Origin: Streptomyces sp. MUM 178J
Lineage (GTDB): Bacteria; Actinomycetota; Actinomycetes; Streptomycetales; Streptomycetaceae
Direction: 5' to 3'
NCBI RefSeq assembly: GCF_022414575.1
Contig: NZ_JADWYQ010000003.1
Location: forward strand, 62,001 to 126,000
Length of the DNA: 64,000 nt
Below, in pieces: positions 42,211 through 50,672 of this stretch. Under the pieces are notes generated by a model. The model was not told the DNA's origin. It searched no databases and saw only the letters and a list, made by a program, of their open reading frames with translations. The position numbers and the translations under genes are program-made. The first letter of the stretch is position 1; every line of letters starts with the position of its first letter.

Positions 42211-43005
42211 TCAGAGAACCTTCGACAGGAACGCCTTCGTACGGTCCTGCTGCGGATTCGTCAGCACATCGCGCGGGTGGCCGGATTCGACCACCACACC
42301 GCCGTCCATGAACACCAGCGAGTCGCCGACCTCACGGGCGAAGCCCATCTCGTGCGTGACGACGATCATCGTCATGCCGTCCTCGGCGAGACCGCGCATC
42401 ACATCGAGCACCTCGCCCACCAGCTCGGGGTCGAGCGCCGACGTCGGCTCGTCGAAGAGCATCAGCTTTGGCTCCATCGCCAGCGCACGGGCGATGGCGA
42501 CGCGCTGCTGCTGGCCGCCGGAGAGCTGGGCCGGGTAGTTTCCGGCCCGGTCGGACAGGCCGACCCGGTCCAGCAGCCGCACGGCCCGCTCCCGGGCCAC
42601 GGCCTTGGACTCCCGCTTGACCTGGATGGGCGCCTCCATGACGTTCTCCAGCGCCGTCATGTGCGGGAAGAGGTTGAAGCGCTGGAAGACCATGCCGATG
42701 TCCCGGCGCTTCAGCGCGACCTCCCGGTCCCGCAGCTCGTAGAGCTTGTCGCCCTTCTGCCGGTAGCCGACCAGCTCGCCGTCGACGTACAGCCGCCCGG
42801 CGTTGATCTTCTCCAGGTGGTTGATGCAGCGCAGGAACGTCGACTTGCCGGAGCCGGACGGCCCCACGAGGCAGAACACCTCACGCGGCGCGACCTCGAG
42901 GTCGATGCCCTTGAGCACCTCGATATGGCCGAAGGACTTGTGGACGCCCTCCGCCTTGACCATCGGCCGGCCGGAGTCGGGGGTCTTCACGTCGGTGGAC
43001 TTCAT
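42211..43005 (-). CDS. polar amino-acid ABC transporter ATP-binding protein
   Basis: 264 aa. Walker A is GPSGSGKST near 50, the Q-loop is in [11 protein letters not shown], the ABC signature is [15 protein letters not shown], Walker B is [14 protein letters not shown], and the switch His is in [12 protein letters not shown]. The [17 protein letters not shown] stretch is typical of the GlnQ/HisP subfamily for glutamine, glutamate, histidine or arginine. The ATG overlaps the permease stop by 4 nt. The system has one permease gene and one binding-protein gene upstream. The substrate cannot be fixed from sequence. Confidence 0.92.
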   Translation of the reverse strand: MKSTDVKTPDSGRPMVKAEGVHKSFGHIEVLKGIDLEVAPREVFCLVGPSGSGKSTFLRCINHLEKINAGRLYVDGELVGYRQKGDKLYELRDREVALKRRDIGMVFQRFNLFPHMTALENVMEAPIQVKRESKAVARERAVRLLDRVGLSDRAGNYPAQLSGGQQQRVAIARALAMEPKLMLFDEPTSALDPELVGEVLDVMRGLAEDGMTMIVVTHEMGFAREVGDSLVFMDGGVVVESGHPRDVLTNPQQDRTKAFLSKVL

Positions 43006-44003
43006 ACGGTCTTGCCTCCCACCTGGCTCGGAACCCGGAACGAGGTGAGCTGGGCCTTCAGTCGCTGCATAGGTGTCGGCGGCAGTGTGCGGTTGCTGCC
43101 GCGGGCGTAGTGACGCTCCAGGTAGTACTGGCCGACGCTGAACACGGTGGTCAGCGCCAGGTACCAGATGGAGACGATGATCAGGGACTCCATGACGGCG
43201 AGCGTCCGGGAGCCGAGCTGCCGGCCGCGCAGGAACAGCTCCCCGTAGCCGATGGCGAACGCCAGCGACGAGGTCTTCAGCATGTTGATGAACTCGTTGC
43301 CGGTCGGCGGGATGATCACCCGCATCGCCTGCGGCAGCACGATGCGCCGCATGGTCTGGGAGCCCTTCATGCCCAGCGCGTGGGCCGCCTCCGTCTGGCC
43401 GGTGTCGACCGACTGGATGCCGGCCCGGGTGATCTCCGCCATGTACGCGGCCTCGTTCAGGCCGAGCGCCAGCAGCGCGGCCACGAACGGGGTCATGACG
43501 TCGTTCATCTCGTTCTTGTAGATCGGCCCGAGGTCGAGCGTGGCGAAGACGAGAGAGAGGTTGAACCACAGGAAGATCTGCACCAGCACCGGGGTGCCGC
43601 GGAAGAACCAGATGTACGCCCAGGCGACGGACGACAGCACCGGGTTCGGCGACAGCCGCATCACGGCGAGGATCGCGCCGAGGACGACGCCGATCGCCAT
43701 CGACAGCACGGTGATCTTGAGCGTCTCCCAGGCGCCCCAGGCGAAGGTGCCGTCGAGGAGCTTCTCGCCGACGACGTTCCACTGGATCTGGGCGTCGGCG
43801 AACGCCTTCACCAGCAGTCCGAGGAGCGCCAGCACGACGACGCTGCCGATCCAGCGTCCGTAGTGGCGGACGGGGATGGCCTTGATGGCCTCGGGGTGGG
43901 CGGCGGCGACCACGGTGGCGCCGTGGTCACCGCCGTTGCCGCCGTCCTTCGGGTCTGCGCCCTGGGGGCCCGGGGTGGGGACCTTGTCGAGAGGGTCGGT
44001 CAC
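43002..44003 (-). CDS. polar amino-acid ABC transporter permease
   Basis: 333 aa, longer than a typical HisM/GlnP permease because of a hydrophilic N-terminus of about 45 residues and a basic C-terminal tail. Five to six membrane segments. The family loop is clear: [20 protein letters not shown] and [20 protein letters not shown] then [21 protein letters not shown] single permease probably homodimerises, as for many GlnP types. It overlaps the ATPase gene and follows the binding-protein gene by 55 bp. Confidence 0.9.
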   Translation of the reverse strand: MTDPLDKVPTPGPQGADPKDGGNGGDHGATVVAAAHPEAIKAIPVRHYGRWIGSVVVLALLGLLVKAFADAQIQWNVVGEKLLDGTFAWGAWETLKITVLSMAIGVVLGAILAVMRLSPNPVLSSVAWAYIWFFRGTPVLVQIFLWFNLSLVFATLDLGPIYKNEMNDVMTPFVAALLALGLNEAAYMAEITRAGIQSVDTGQTEAAHALGMKGSQTMRRIVLPQAMRVIIPPTGNEFINMLKTSSLAFAIGYGELFLRGRQLGSRTLAVMESLIIVSIWYLALTTVFSVGQYYLERHYARGSNRTLPPTPMQRLKAQLTSFRVPSQVGGKTV

Positions 44004-44058
44004 TTCGGTTGCCTTACGTTCTGCCTTGCGGAGTGGAGGGCGGCGAGCGGTGTCCCGC

Positions 44059-45027
44059 TCACTTGCCGGCGTTGACCGTGGCCGTCTCGATGGCGCCGGA
44101 CTCGGCCTTCCACTTCTTCAGCACCTCGCCGTAGGCGCCGTCGTCGATGATCTTCTGGACGGCGGCCTTGAGGGCGTCGCGCAGCTCGGCGTTCTCCTTG
44201 CTGACCGCTATGCCGTACGGCGCGGCGTCGATCTGGTCGCCGACGACCTGGAAGAGGTTGCCGCCGCCGGCCTCCAGCTCGTTGTAGAGGGCCACCGGGA
44301 AGTCGGTGATCACGGCGTCGGCGCGCTTGGTCTGCAGCTGGGTGATGGAGTCGGTGTCCTGATCGGAGATGAACTCCTTGATCTTCTTGTCACCGCACTT
44401 CTGCTGCTGGGCCTTGAGCAGGTCCTCGTTGGCCGTGCCGCGCTGGGCGGCCACGGTCAGACCGCACAGGTCGTCGAGCGTGCTGATGTTCTTCGGGTTG
44501 CCCTTGTGGGTCAGGATCGCCGAGCCGGCCTTGAAGTAGTTCACGAAGTCGGCGCCGCCCTTGGCGTCCTCGCTCGCGCCCTGCTGGCGCTCCTTGGTGT
44601 CCGTCATCGAGGACATCACGATGTCGTGGCGGCCGTTGTTCATGCCCAGGACGAGCTGGTCGAACGTGGCGTTCTCGAACTTGAACTCGACGCCCAGGAC
44701 CTTGCCCAGCTCCTTGCCGAGGTCGATGTCGACGCCGGCCGGCTGGTTGCTCTCGTCCATGAACTCCATCGGCGCGTACGCGATGTCCGAGCCGACCTTG
44801 ATGACCTTGGACTTCTGGTACTTCGCCGGGAGCTGGTCGAACAGCGGGGCGGCGGAGGCGGCGGCCGTCTCCTTGTCCGAGCCGCCGTTCTCGGCGCCCT
44901 TGTCGGTCTGATCCCCACAGGAGGTCAGAAGCAGGGTTCCAGCGACCGCTACGGCGCTGATCGCGGCAAGGCGGGAGGTGCTGCGAGTCCTTGCGGCGAA
45001 GGCGCGGCGGGTGGTGCTTGCGGTCAT
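44059..45027 (-). CDS. polar amino-acid ABC transporter substrate-binding lipoprotein
   Basis: 322 aa from ATG 45027. A lipoprotein signal peptide ends in LLLTSCG (Cys near residue 34). The family 3 binding-protein fold follows: IKVGSDIAYAPMEFMDES, AGVDIDLGKELGKVLG, FDQLVLGMNNGRHDIVMS, and the C-terminal ELRDALKAAVQKIIDDGAYG. It captures a polar amino acid outside the membrane for the permease and ATPase that follow. Its upstream region to the malic enzyme start is 656 bp and contains a palindrome at 45455-45468. Confidence 0.92.
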   Translation of the reverse strand: MTASTTRRAFAARTRSTSRLAAISAVAVAGTLLLTSCGDQTDKGAENGGSDKETAAASAAPLFDQLPAKYQKSKVIKVGSDIAYAPMEFMDESNQPAGVDIDLGKELGKVLGVEFKFENATFDQLVLGMNNGRHDIVMSSMTDTKERQQGASEDAKGGADFVNYFKAGSAILTHKGNPKNISTLDDLCGLTVAAQRGTANEDLLKAQQQKCGDKKIKEFISDQDTDSITQLQTKRADAVITDFPVALYNELEAGGGNLFQVVGDQIDAAPYGIAVSKENAELRDALKAAVQKIIDDGAYGEVLKKWKAESGAIETATVNAGK

Positions 45028-45454
45028 GTTCGGTGCCTCCGGCGGGGTGATGAGGGAGTTGCCAGTCGCTGGTCCACTCGGGGGTTTACGTGGGGGGTCG
45101 TCGTGTCCGAGTGCGTCGTCCGTGTCCGTGCGGTTGCGTGCGACACGAATGCGTGCACTCGTCCGTGTACTCATCTTCGAGCGTCGCGACCTTGTGTGTT
45201 TGGGGCATCTTGCCATTCGGACTAGCCCGAGTAGGGGGCTTCGCATGTCAAAATCGGATAACGGGTCACCCCCGAACCCCTACAGGCCGGTACATCAGGG
45301 CCGGACCTTTCACGGGATTGCCTTCTTCCGACCGGAAGATCTCCTGTCCGTCGCGCGTTCTCGACGTTATTCACGGTGCAAAGCGGTCTTGTCCGTATTA
45401 CCGGGATATCTGGGGCTTCACTCGGTGAGGTCCTATGAGGCGTGTCACGCGGCA

Positions 45455-45468
45455 TGTGATCGATCACA
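45455..45468. promoter_or_regulatory. 14-bp perfect palindrome TGTGATCGATCACA
   Basis: The site is a perfect palindrome with TGTGA/TCACA arms like CRP/FNR-family operators but with a 4-bp centre instead of six. It lies 216 bp upstream of the malic enzyme start and 428 bp upstream of the divergent binding-protein gene. The whole 45028-45683 region is A/T-richer than its surroundings and holds no gene I can support. Confidence 0.5.
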
Positions 45469-45683
45469 AATGGACTCGTCGGGCCCATGGCCGGTCCGGT
45501 AAGAAGGACGTTTACACCCCTCATCCGGGGCTCAGGGCGCGTTGTGCGGCGCGCCCGCGCGTACGAACCTCCCTCGCGAGGCGGGCCAACCGCCGAGCGG
45601 GGACCGGACGCGGTGCCCGCCCACCCCTCCTCAACCAGGAGTGGCCACCCTCAACTGATGAAGACTTAAGGGGTCAACGAAAA

Positions 45684-46940
45684 ATGTCAGCGGAGATCGT
45701 CAATCCTCGCAGCGACAGTGACACGGAACGTGACCGTGAGCGCTCCGCCGGCGGCAGCGGCACAGACGCCGCGGAAGCCCCCGGCGAGCCCTTCGATCCG
45801 GCCTTCGCGCTCCACCGCGGCGGGAAGATGGCCGTCCAGGCCACGGTGCCCGTCCGCAACAAGGACGATCTGTCCCTCGCCTACACGCCCGGCGTCGCCA
45901 AGGTGTGCACCGCGATCGCCGAGCAGCCCGACCTCGTCCACGACTACACCTGGAAGTCCCAGGTCGTCGCGGTCGTGACGGATGGGACCGCGGTGCTCGG
46001 ACTGGGCGACATCGGCCCGGAGGCATCGCTTCCGGTCATGGAGGGCAAAGCGATCCTCTTCAAGCAGTTCGGCGGCGTCGACGCGGTGCCGATCGCGCTC
46101 GCCACGACCGATGTCGACGAGCTCGTCGAGACCGTCGTCCGCCTCGCGCCGTCCTTCGGAGGGGTGAACCTCGAGGACATCTCGGCGCCCCGCTGCTTCG
46201 AGATCGAGCGCAGGCTCCAGGAGCGGCTGGACATTCCCGTCTTCCACGACGACCAGCACGGCACGGCGATCGTCACACTGGCCGCGCTGCGCAACGCGGC
46301 GAAGCTGACCGGGCGCGGCCTCGGCGATCTGCGCGCCGTCATCTCCGGCGCGGGCGCGGCGGGCGTGGCGATCGCGAAGTTCCTGCTGGAGGCGGGCATC
46401 GGCGATGTAGCCGTGGCCGACCGCAAGGGCGTCGTCAGCCGGGACCGCGAGGACCTGACGCCGGTCAAGCGCGAGCTGGCCGAGATCACCAACCGGACGG
46501 GGCTCACCGGGTCGCTGGAGAAGGCGCTGGCCGGTGCGGACGTCTTCATCGGCGTCTCCGGCGGCACGGTGTCGGAGAAGGCGGTGGCCTCGATGGCGCC
46601 GGAGGCGTTCGTGTTCGCCATGGCCAACCCGAACCCCGAGGTGCACCCGGACGTCGCCCACCGGCACGCGGCCGTCGTCGCGACCGGCCGCAGCGACTAC
46701 CCGAACCAGATCAACAACGTGCTGGCCTTCCCCGGGATCTTCGCCGGCGCGCTCCAGGTGCGGGCGTCCCGGATCACTGAGGGCATGAAGATCGCCGCGG
46801 CGAACGCGCTGGCGGACGTGGTGGGCGACGCGCTCGCGCCCGAGTACGTCATCCCGTCGCCGTTCGACGAGCGTGTGGCGCCTGCGGTGACGGCGGCGGT
46901 TGCGGCGGCGGCGAGGGCGGAGGGCGTGGCGCGTAGGTGA
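45684..46940 (+). CDS. NAD(P)-dependent malic enzyme
   Basis: 418 aa from ATG 45684; the frame is open upstream but AAGGGG lies just before this start. Decarboxylates malate to pyruvate and CO2. The malic domain has LSLAYTPGVAKVC, WKSQVVAVVTDGTAVLGLGD, the catalytic Lys in MEGKAILFKQFGGVD, and the metal site VNLEDISAPRCFEIE then FHDDQHGTAIV. The NAD(P) domain has VISGAGAAGVAIAKFLLEAG and MANPNPEVHPD. It is of the short bacterial type (about 400 aa, without a phosphotransacetylase domain). The N-terminal 30 residues are a variable acidic tail. Confidence 0.94.
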   Translation: MSAEIVNPRSDSDTERDRERSAGGSGTDAAEAPGEPFDPAFALHRGGKMAVQATVPVRNKDDLSLAYTPGVAKVCTAIAEQPDLVHDYTWKSQVVAVVTDGTAVLGLGDIGPEASLPVMEGKAILFKQFGGVDAVPIALATTDVDELVETVVRLAPSFGGVNLEDISAPRCFEIERRLQERLDIPVFHDDQHGTAIVTLAALRNAAKLTGRGLGDLRAVISGAGAAGVAIAKFLLEAGIGDVAVADRKGVVSRDREDLTPVKRELAEITNRTGLTGSLEKALAGADVFIGVSGGTVSEKAVASMAPEAFVFAMANPNPEVHPDVAHRHAAVVATGRSDYPNQINNVLAFPGIFAGALQVRASRITEGMKIAAANALADVVGDALAPEYVIPSPFDERVAPAVTAAVAAAARAEGVARR

Positions 46941-47409
46941 CGCGCTGACGCGGTGGCGCCTCCCGCGGGGTTGCGCCTCTCCTGAGGTTCGGGCCCCCGG
47001 GCCCCTGGGTGGTTGCCCGGGGCTCGGGGGCCGTCGTGTTTCCCCCGTCGTGTTTCCCCCGTCGTGTTTTCCTCGCCGTGCGACGCTGCGCGCCGTGCGG
47101 CTTCCCGTATGTGCCGCTGTCTGCCGGGCCTCCGCGCGGGTCCAGATTTCCGCCCGCCTCCCCTTCCGGTGCGGCGCCGCGCGGCCCAGGCAGACGTCTT
47201 CGAAGCGTGTCCGTCCCCCGCGGTGCGCGGCCCTTTCCCGCCCGCCTCCCCTTCCGGTGCGGGGCTGTGCCCTCATATGCCGGCGGCGCCGCGGTGTGGG
47301 CGCGCCGGGGGTTACCGAGGAGTTCGCCCCGTGTGCTTCCCCCCGGCGTCTTCCGAGGTTCACCGCCGACTGCTGGTATGCGCACGTCACTTTGAACCTG
47401 GAGGCGTGT
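46941..47409. other. 469-bp intergenic region with short repeats
   Basis: No convincing gene. The region contains three near copies of gtcgtgtttccccc around 47034-47073 and two copies of cgcctccccttccggtgcgg at 47154-47173 and 47244-47263, separated by 90 bp. The long open frames crossing it in several phases are GC-rich artefacts. Confidence 0.6.
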
Positions 47410-47997
47410 GTGAATCTCGTGGTCAACGGCGACGCCGAAAGCGGGCCCGGCGGAACAGCAGAGCCCGTACAGGACGTGACGGGCTGGCGGATCGTGCAGG
47501 GCGGGCCCGCGCTCATCTCCTACAGCCATGGCGGCGGCTATCCGACGGCCGCCGACCCCGGCCCCGCCGACCGCGGGAGCCGGTTCTTCTCCGGGGGGAA
47601 CAGCCCCCGCACCGCACTGCTGCAGGACGTCACGCTGCCCGAGCGGGGTGCGACGGGCCGGCGGGCGGTCGACAGGGGCGCCGTGCGGTACACCCTCGCC
47701 GGTTGGCTCGGCGGCTGGGCGGGCCAGGAGGACGGCGTCCGGCTCTCCGTGGAGTTCCGGGACGCGAAGGGCGTCCCCGTCGCGCTGTCCGTCCTCGGCC
47801 CGGTCACCGCCGCCGAGCGGCTGTCCCGTACCGCGCTCGTGGCACGCACCGCGTCCGCGACCGTGCCCCCGGGCGCCCGCAGCGCCCGTGTGCTGCTGGT
47901 CTTCACCCGCGCCGGAGGCACGTCCAACGACGGCTACGCGGACGGGATATCGCTCACACTCGACGCCGCCACGGCCACTGGGAGGGGACCCAAGTGA
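47410..47997 (+). CDS. short carbohydrate-binding-like protein upstream of phoD
   Basis: 195 aa from GTG 47410 (GGAGG upstream). The sequence starts VNLVVNGDAESGPGG and is beta-rich throughout (RYTLAGWLGGWAGQEDGVRL, SARVLLVFTRAGGTSNDGYA), the pattern of CBM-like or galactose-binding-like jelly rolls. No signal peptide or membrane segment is visible. The stop overlaps the phoD GTG by 4 nt, so the two are translationally coupled. The partner is a Tat-exported enzyme, which makes a cytosolic place for this protein odd; co-export is possible but speculative. Confidence 0.75.
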   Translation: MNLVVNGDAESGPGGTAEPVQDVTGWRIVQGGPALISYSHGGGYPTAADPGPADRGSRFFSGGNSPRTALLQDVTLPERGATGRRAVDRGAVRYTLAGWLGGWAGQEDGVRLSVEFRDAKGVPVALSVLGPVTAAERLSRTALVARTASATVPPGARSARVLLVFTRAGGTSNDGYADGISLTLDAATATGRGPK

Positions 47998-49565
47998 AGC
48001 TCAACCGACGGGATCTGCTGAAGGCGGCCGCCGCGGCGGGCGCGCTCAACCTGGCCTGGCCGCTGAGCGCCGGGCTCACCCCGGCGCAGGCCCGCGAGGC
48101 CGCCGAGGCGCTCGGCGCGGACTACGACCCCGCGCCGTTCACCCTCGGCGTCGCCTCGGGCGACCCGCGGCCGGACAGCGTGCTGCTGTGGACGCGGCTC
48201 GCCCCCGAGCCCCTCGCTCCCGAGCAGGACCTGCCGGAGATCGTCGAGGTGGAGTGGGTGGTCGCCAAGGACCGCTCACTGCGCCAGGCAGTGGCCCGCG
48301 GCGCCGTCCCCGCCTCCGCCACGCTGGGCCACAGCGTGCATGTGCCGGTCTGCGGTCTGCGCCCCGGCACCCGCTACTGGTACGCCTTCAAGGCGCGGGG
48401 CGTCACCAGCCGCGTCGGCCGGACGAGGACCGCGCCCGCCGGCCGGGTCTCCGCGGTGCGCTTCGCCGCGGCCAACTGCCAGGCGTTCCACGACGGCTAC
48501 TACGCCGCCCACCGCGGCATCGCCCGCGAGAACGTCGACTTCGTCGTCCACCTCGGCGACTACATCTACGAGCATGGCCAGGTCGGCGGCGTCCCCGAGG
48601 ACCATGTGCGGGACCACGAGGGCCCGGGGATCTTCACGCTCGCCGACTACCGCCGCCGCCACGCGCTCTACAAGGGCGACCGCTCCCTGCGTGACGCGCA
48701 CGCCGCGCACCCGTGGTTCCTGACCTGGGACGACCACGAGGTGGTCAACGACTACAGCGGCGGCGCGGGCGGCGCGCCCCTGATGCAGCGCCGGGCGGCC
48801 GCGTACCAGGCCTGGTACGAGAACATGCCGCACCGCGACGGCGGCGTCACCGGCGGCACGGCCCTGCCCGACCCGGAGATCCACCGGGTGCGCCGCTGGG
48901 GCGACCTGCTGGAGCTGACCGTGCTGGACCTGCGCTCGCACCGCTCCGCGCAGAACCTCCCGGACGGCACCATCCTGGGCGCCGAGCAGAAGAACTGGCT
49001 GAAGCAGGGCATCTCGCAGGCGCCCGACGCCTGGCATGTGTGGGCCAACTCGATCATGCTCAGCCAGCTCCGTCGCAGCCCCGGCGGCCGGTATATGTTC
49101 ACCGACCAGTGGGACGGCTTCCTCGCCGAGCGGAAGGAGGTCCTCGGGCATGTGCACAGCTCCGGGCTGGAGGACCTGGTGGTGATCACGGGCGACTGGC
49201 ACTCCGCGTTCGTGGACGACCTCCGCCCGGACTTCGACGACCCCTCGTCGCCGGTCGTGGGCACGGAGTTCACCGCCCACTCCGTGACCTCGGGTGCGTA
49301 CTCCCCGGACTGGAACAAGGCCAACGGCCCGGTCATGGGCGCGGCCAACCCCCATCTGCAGTACTTCGAAGGCAACCGCTACGGCTATGACGTCTACACC
49401 GTCACCCCCGAGCGGTTCAGCGCCCATATGCGGGTCATCGCGGACCGCCGCGACCCGGCGTCGCCGGTGAGCACGCTGACCGCCTTCCATGTGGACCGCG
49501 GCACGGCCGGCTCGTACGAGGACCCCGCGACGAAGAACTCCCCGGCCCAGTACCGCCGGGACTGA
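47994..49565 (+). CDS. phoD: PhoD-family alkaline phosphatase/phosphodiesterase (Tat-exported)
   Basis: 523 aa from GTG 47994. The N-terminus has a twin-arginine signal: NRRDLLKAAAAAGALNLAWP then AxA near 35. PhoD metal-site motifs are AAANCQAFHDGYYAAH, DFVVHLGDYIYEHG, LTWDDHEVVNDY and VITGDWHSAF, which hold the Fe and Ca ligands. The N-terminal beta domain (FTLGVASGDPRPDSVLLWTR) is typical. It hydrolyses phosphate esters and diesters outside the membrane. No PHO box was identified upstream of the pair by eye. Confidence 0.93.
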   Translation: MKLNRRDLLKAAAAAGALNLAWPLSAGLTPAQAREAAEALGADYDPAPFTLGVASGDPRPDSVLLWTRLAPEPLAPEQDLPEIVEVEWVVAKDRSLRQAVARGAVPASATLGHSVHVPVCGLRPGTRYWYAFKARGVTSRVGRTRTAPAGRVSAVRFAAANCQAFHDGYYAAHRGIARENVDFVVHLGDYIYEHGQVGGVPEDHVRDHEGPGIFTLADYRRRHALYKGDRSLRDAHAAHPWFLTWDDHEVVNDYSGGAGGAPLMQRRAAAYQAWYENMPHRDGGVTGGTALPDPEIHRVRRWGDLLELTVLDLRSHRSAQNLPDGTILGAEQKNWLKQGISQAPDAWHVWANSIMLSQLRRSPGGRYMFTDQWDGFLAERKEVLGHVHSSGLEDLVVITGDWHSAFVDDLRPDFDDPSSPVVGTEFTAHSVTSGAYSPDWNKANGPVMGAANPHLQYFEGNRYGYDVYTVTPERFSAHMRVIADRRDPASPVSTLTAFHVDRGTAGSYEDPATKNSPAQYRRD

Positions 49566-49633
49566 CACCCCAGGACGCACATCACACCGGTGCGCGGTAC
49601 CGCCGCGCACCGGCCCGTCCTAGGGTCGGGGCC

Positions 49634-50596
49634 ATGTTCGCTGCCTATGCCGCCCGCATCGACCGTGAGAACCCGCTCAAGGGACTCGAACTGGGCGAAC
49701 GCCCCGCGCCGGAAACCCGCCCCGGATGGCGGACGGTCACCGTCAAGGCCGCCTCCCTCAACCACCACGACCTGTGGTCGCTGCGAGGCGTCGGCCTCGG
49801 CGAGGACAAGCTGCCGATGATCCTCGGCTGCGACGCCGCAGGCGTCGACGAGGACGGCAACGAAGTGGTGCTGCACTCCGTCATCGGCCAGACGGGCCAC
49901 GGCGTCGGCCCCGACGAGCCCCGCTCCATCCTCACCGAGCGCTACCAGGGCACCTTCGCCGAGCAGGTCTCCGTCCCCGCCTGGAACATCCTGCCCAAGC
50001 CGGCGGAACTGTCGTTCGAGGAGGCCGCCTGCCTGCCGACGGCCTGGCTCACCGCCTACCGCATGCTCTTCACCAACGCCGGGGTGCGCCCCGGGGATTC
50101 GGTGCTCGTCCAGGGCGCGGGCGGCGGCGTGGCAACCGCCGCGATCGTCCTCGGCAAGGCCGCCGGACTGCGGGTGTACGCCACCAGCCGCGACGAGGCC
50201 AAGCGGCGGCGCGCCGTCGAACTGGGTGCGGAAGAGGCGTACGAGCCGGGCGCCCGGCTGCCGCGGCGGGCGGACGCCGTCATCGAGACCGTCGGCGCGG
50301 CGACCTGGTCCCACTCGGTCAAGTCGCTGCGTCCCGGCGGCACGCTGGTGATCTCCGGCGCGACCAGCGGAGACCGCCCTTCGCATGCCGAGCTGACCCG
50401 GATCTTCTTCCTGGAGCTCAAGGTCGTCGGCTCCACCATGGGGACCAGGGACGAGCTGGAGGACCTGCTCTCCTTCTGCGCCGCCACGGGCGTGCGGCCG
50501 GTGATCGACGAGGTGCTGCCGCTGGACCGGGCGCGGGAGGGCTTCGAGAAGATGGAGAGCGGCGAGCTGTTCGGGAAGATCGTGCTGACGTGCTGA
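49634..50596 (+). CDS. zinc-binding dehydrogenase (MDR superfamily)
   Basis: 320 aa. The GroES-like half contains VTVKAASLNHHDLWSLRGVG and LGCDAAGVDEDGNEVV; the Rossmann half has VLVQGAGGGVATAAIVLGKA near 158 and RVYATSRDEAKRRRAVELGA. The structural-zinc Cys quartet of alcohol dehydrogenases is missing, so it belongs to the quinone-oxidoreductase/enoyl-reductase-like subgroup without structural zinc. NADPH-dependent; the substrate is unknown. The stop codon falls within an octamer tandem array (50581-50628). Confidence 0.85.
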   Translation: MFAAYAARIDRENPLKGLELGERPAPETRPGWRTVTVKAASLNHHDLWSLRGVGLGEDKLPMILGCDAAGVDEDGNEVVLHSVIGQTGHGVGPDEPRSILTERYQGTFAEQVSVPAWNILPKPAELSFEEAACLPTAWLTAYRMLFTNAGVRPGDSVLVQGAGGGVATAAIVLGKAAGLRVYATSRDEAKRRRAVELGAEEAYEPGARLPRRADAVIETVGAATWSHSVKSLRPGGTLVISGATSGDRPSHAELTRIFFLELKVVGSTMGTRDELEDLLSFCAATGVRPVIDEVLPLDRAREGFEKMESGELFGKIVLTC

Positions 50597-50628
50597 CGTG
50601 CTGACGTGCTGATGTGCTGATGTGCTGA
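50581..50628 (+). repeat. octamer tandem array across a stop codon
   Basis: Six head-to-tail copies of cgtgctga (the last two tgtgctga) cover the last codons and stop of the MDR gene. With an 8-bp unit, TGA occurs in all three frames within 24 bp. A second octamer array with the same property is at 54809-54856. Confidence 0.9.
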
Positions 50629-50672
50629 GGCCCTCTTGATGGTCCGTCAGTTCTGCTGGTGGGATCCGGCTC

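Noticed and set aside
45028..45683. Short ORFs in the divergent region before malic enzyme
   Set aside because: They lack ribosome-binding sites and domain content; the region is more plausibly regulatory.
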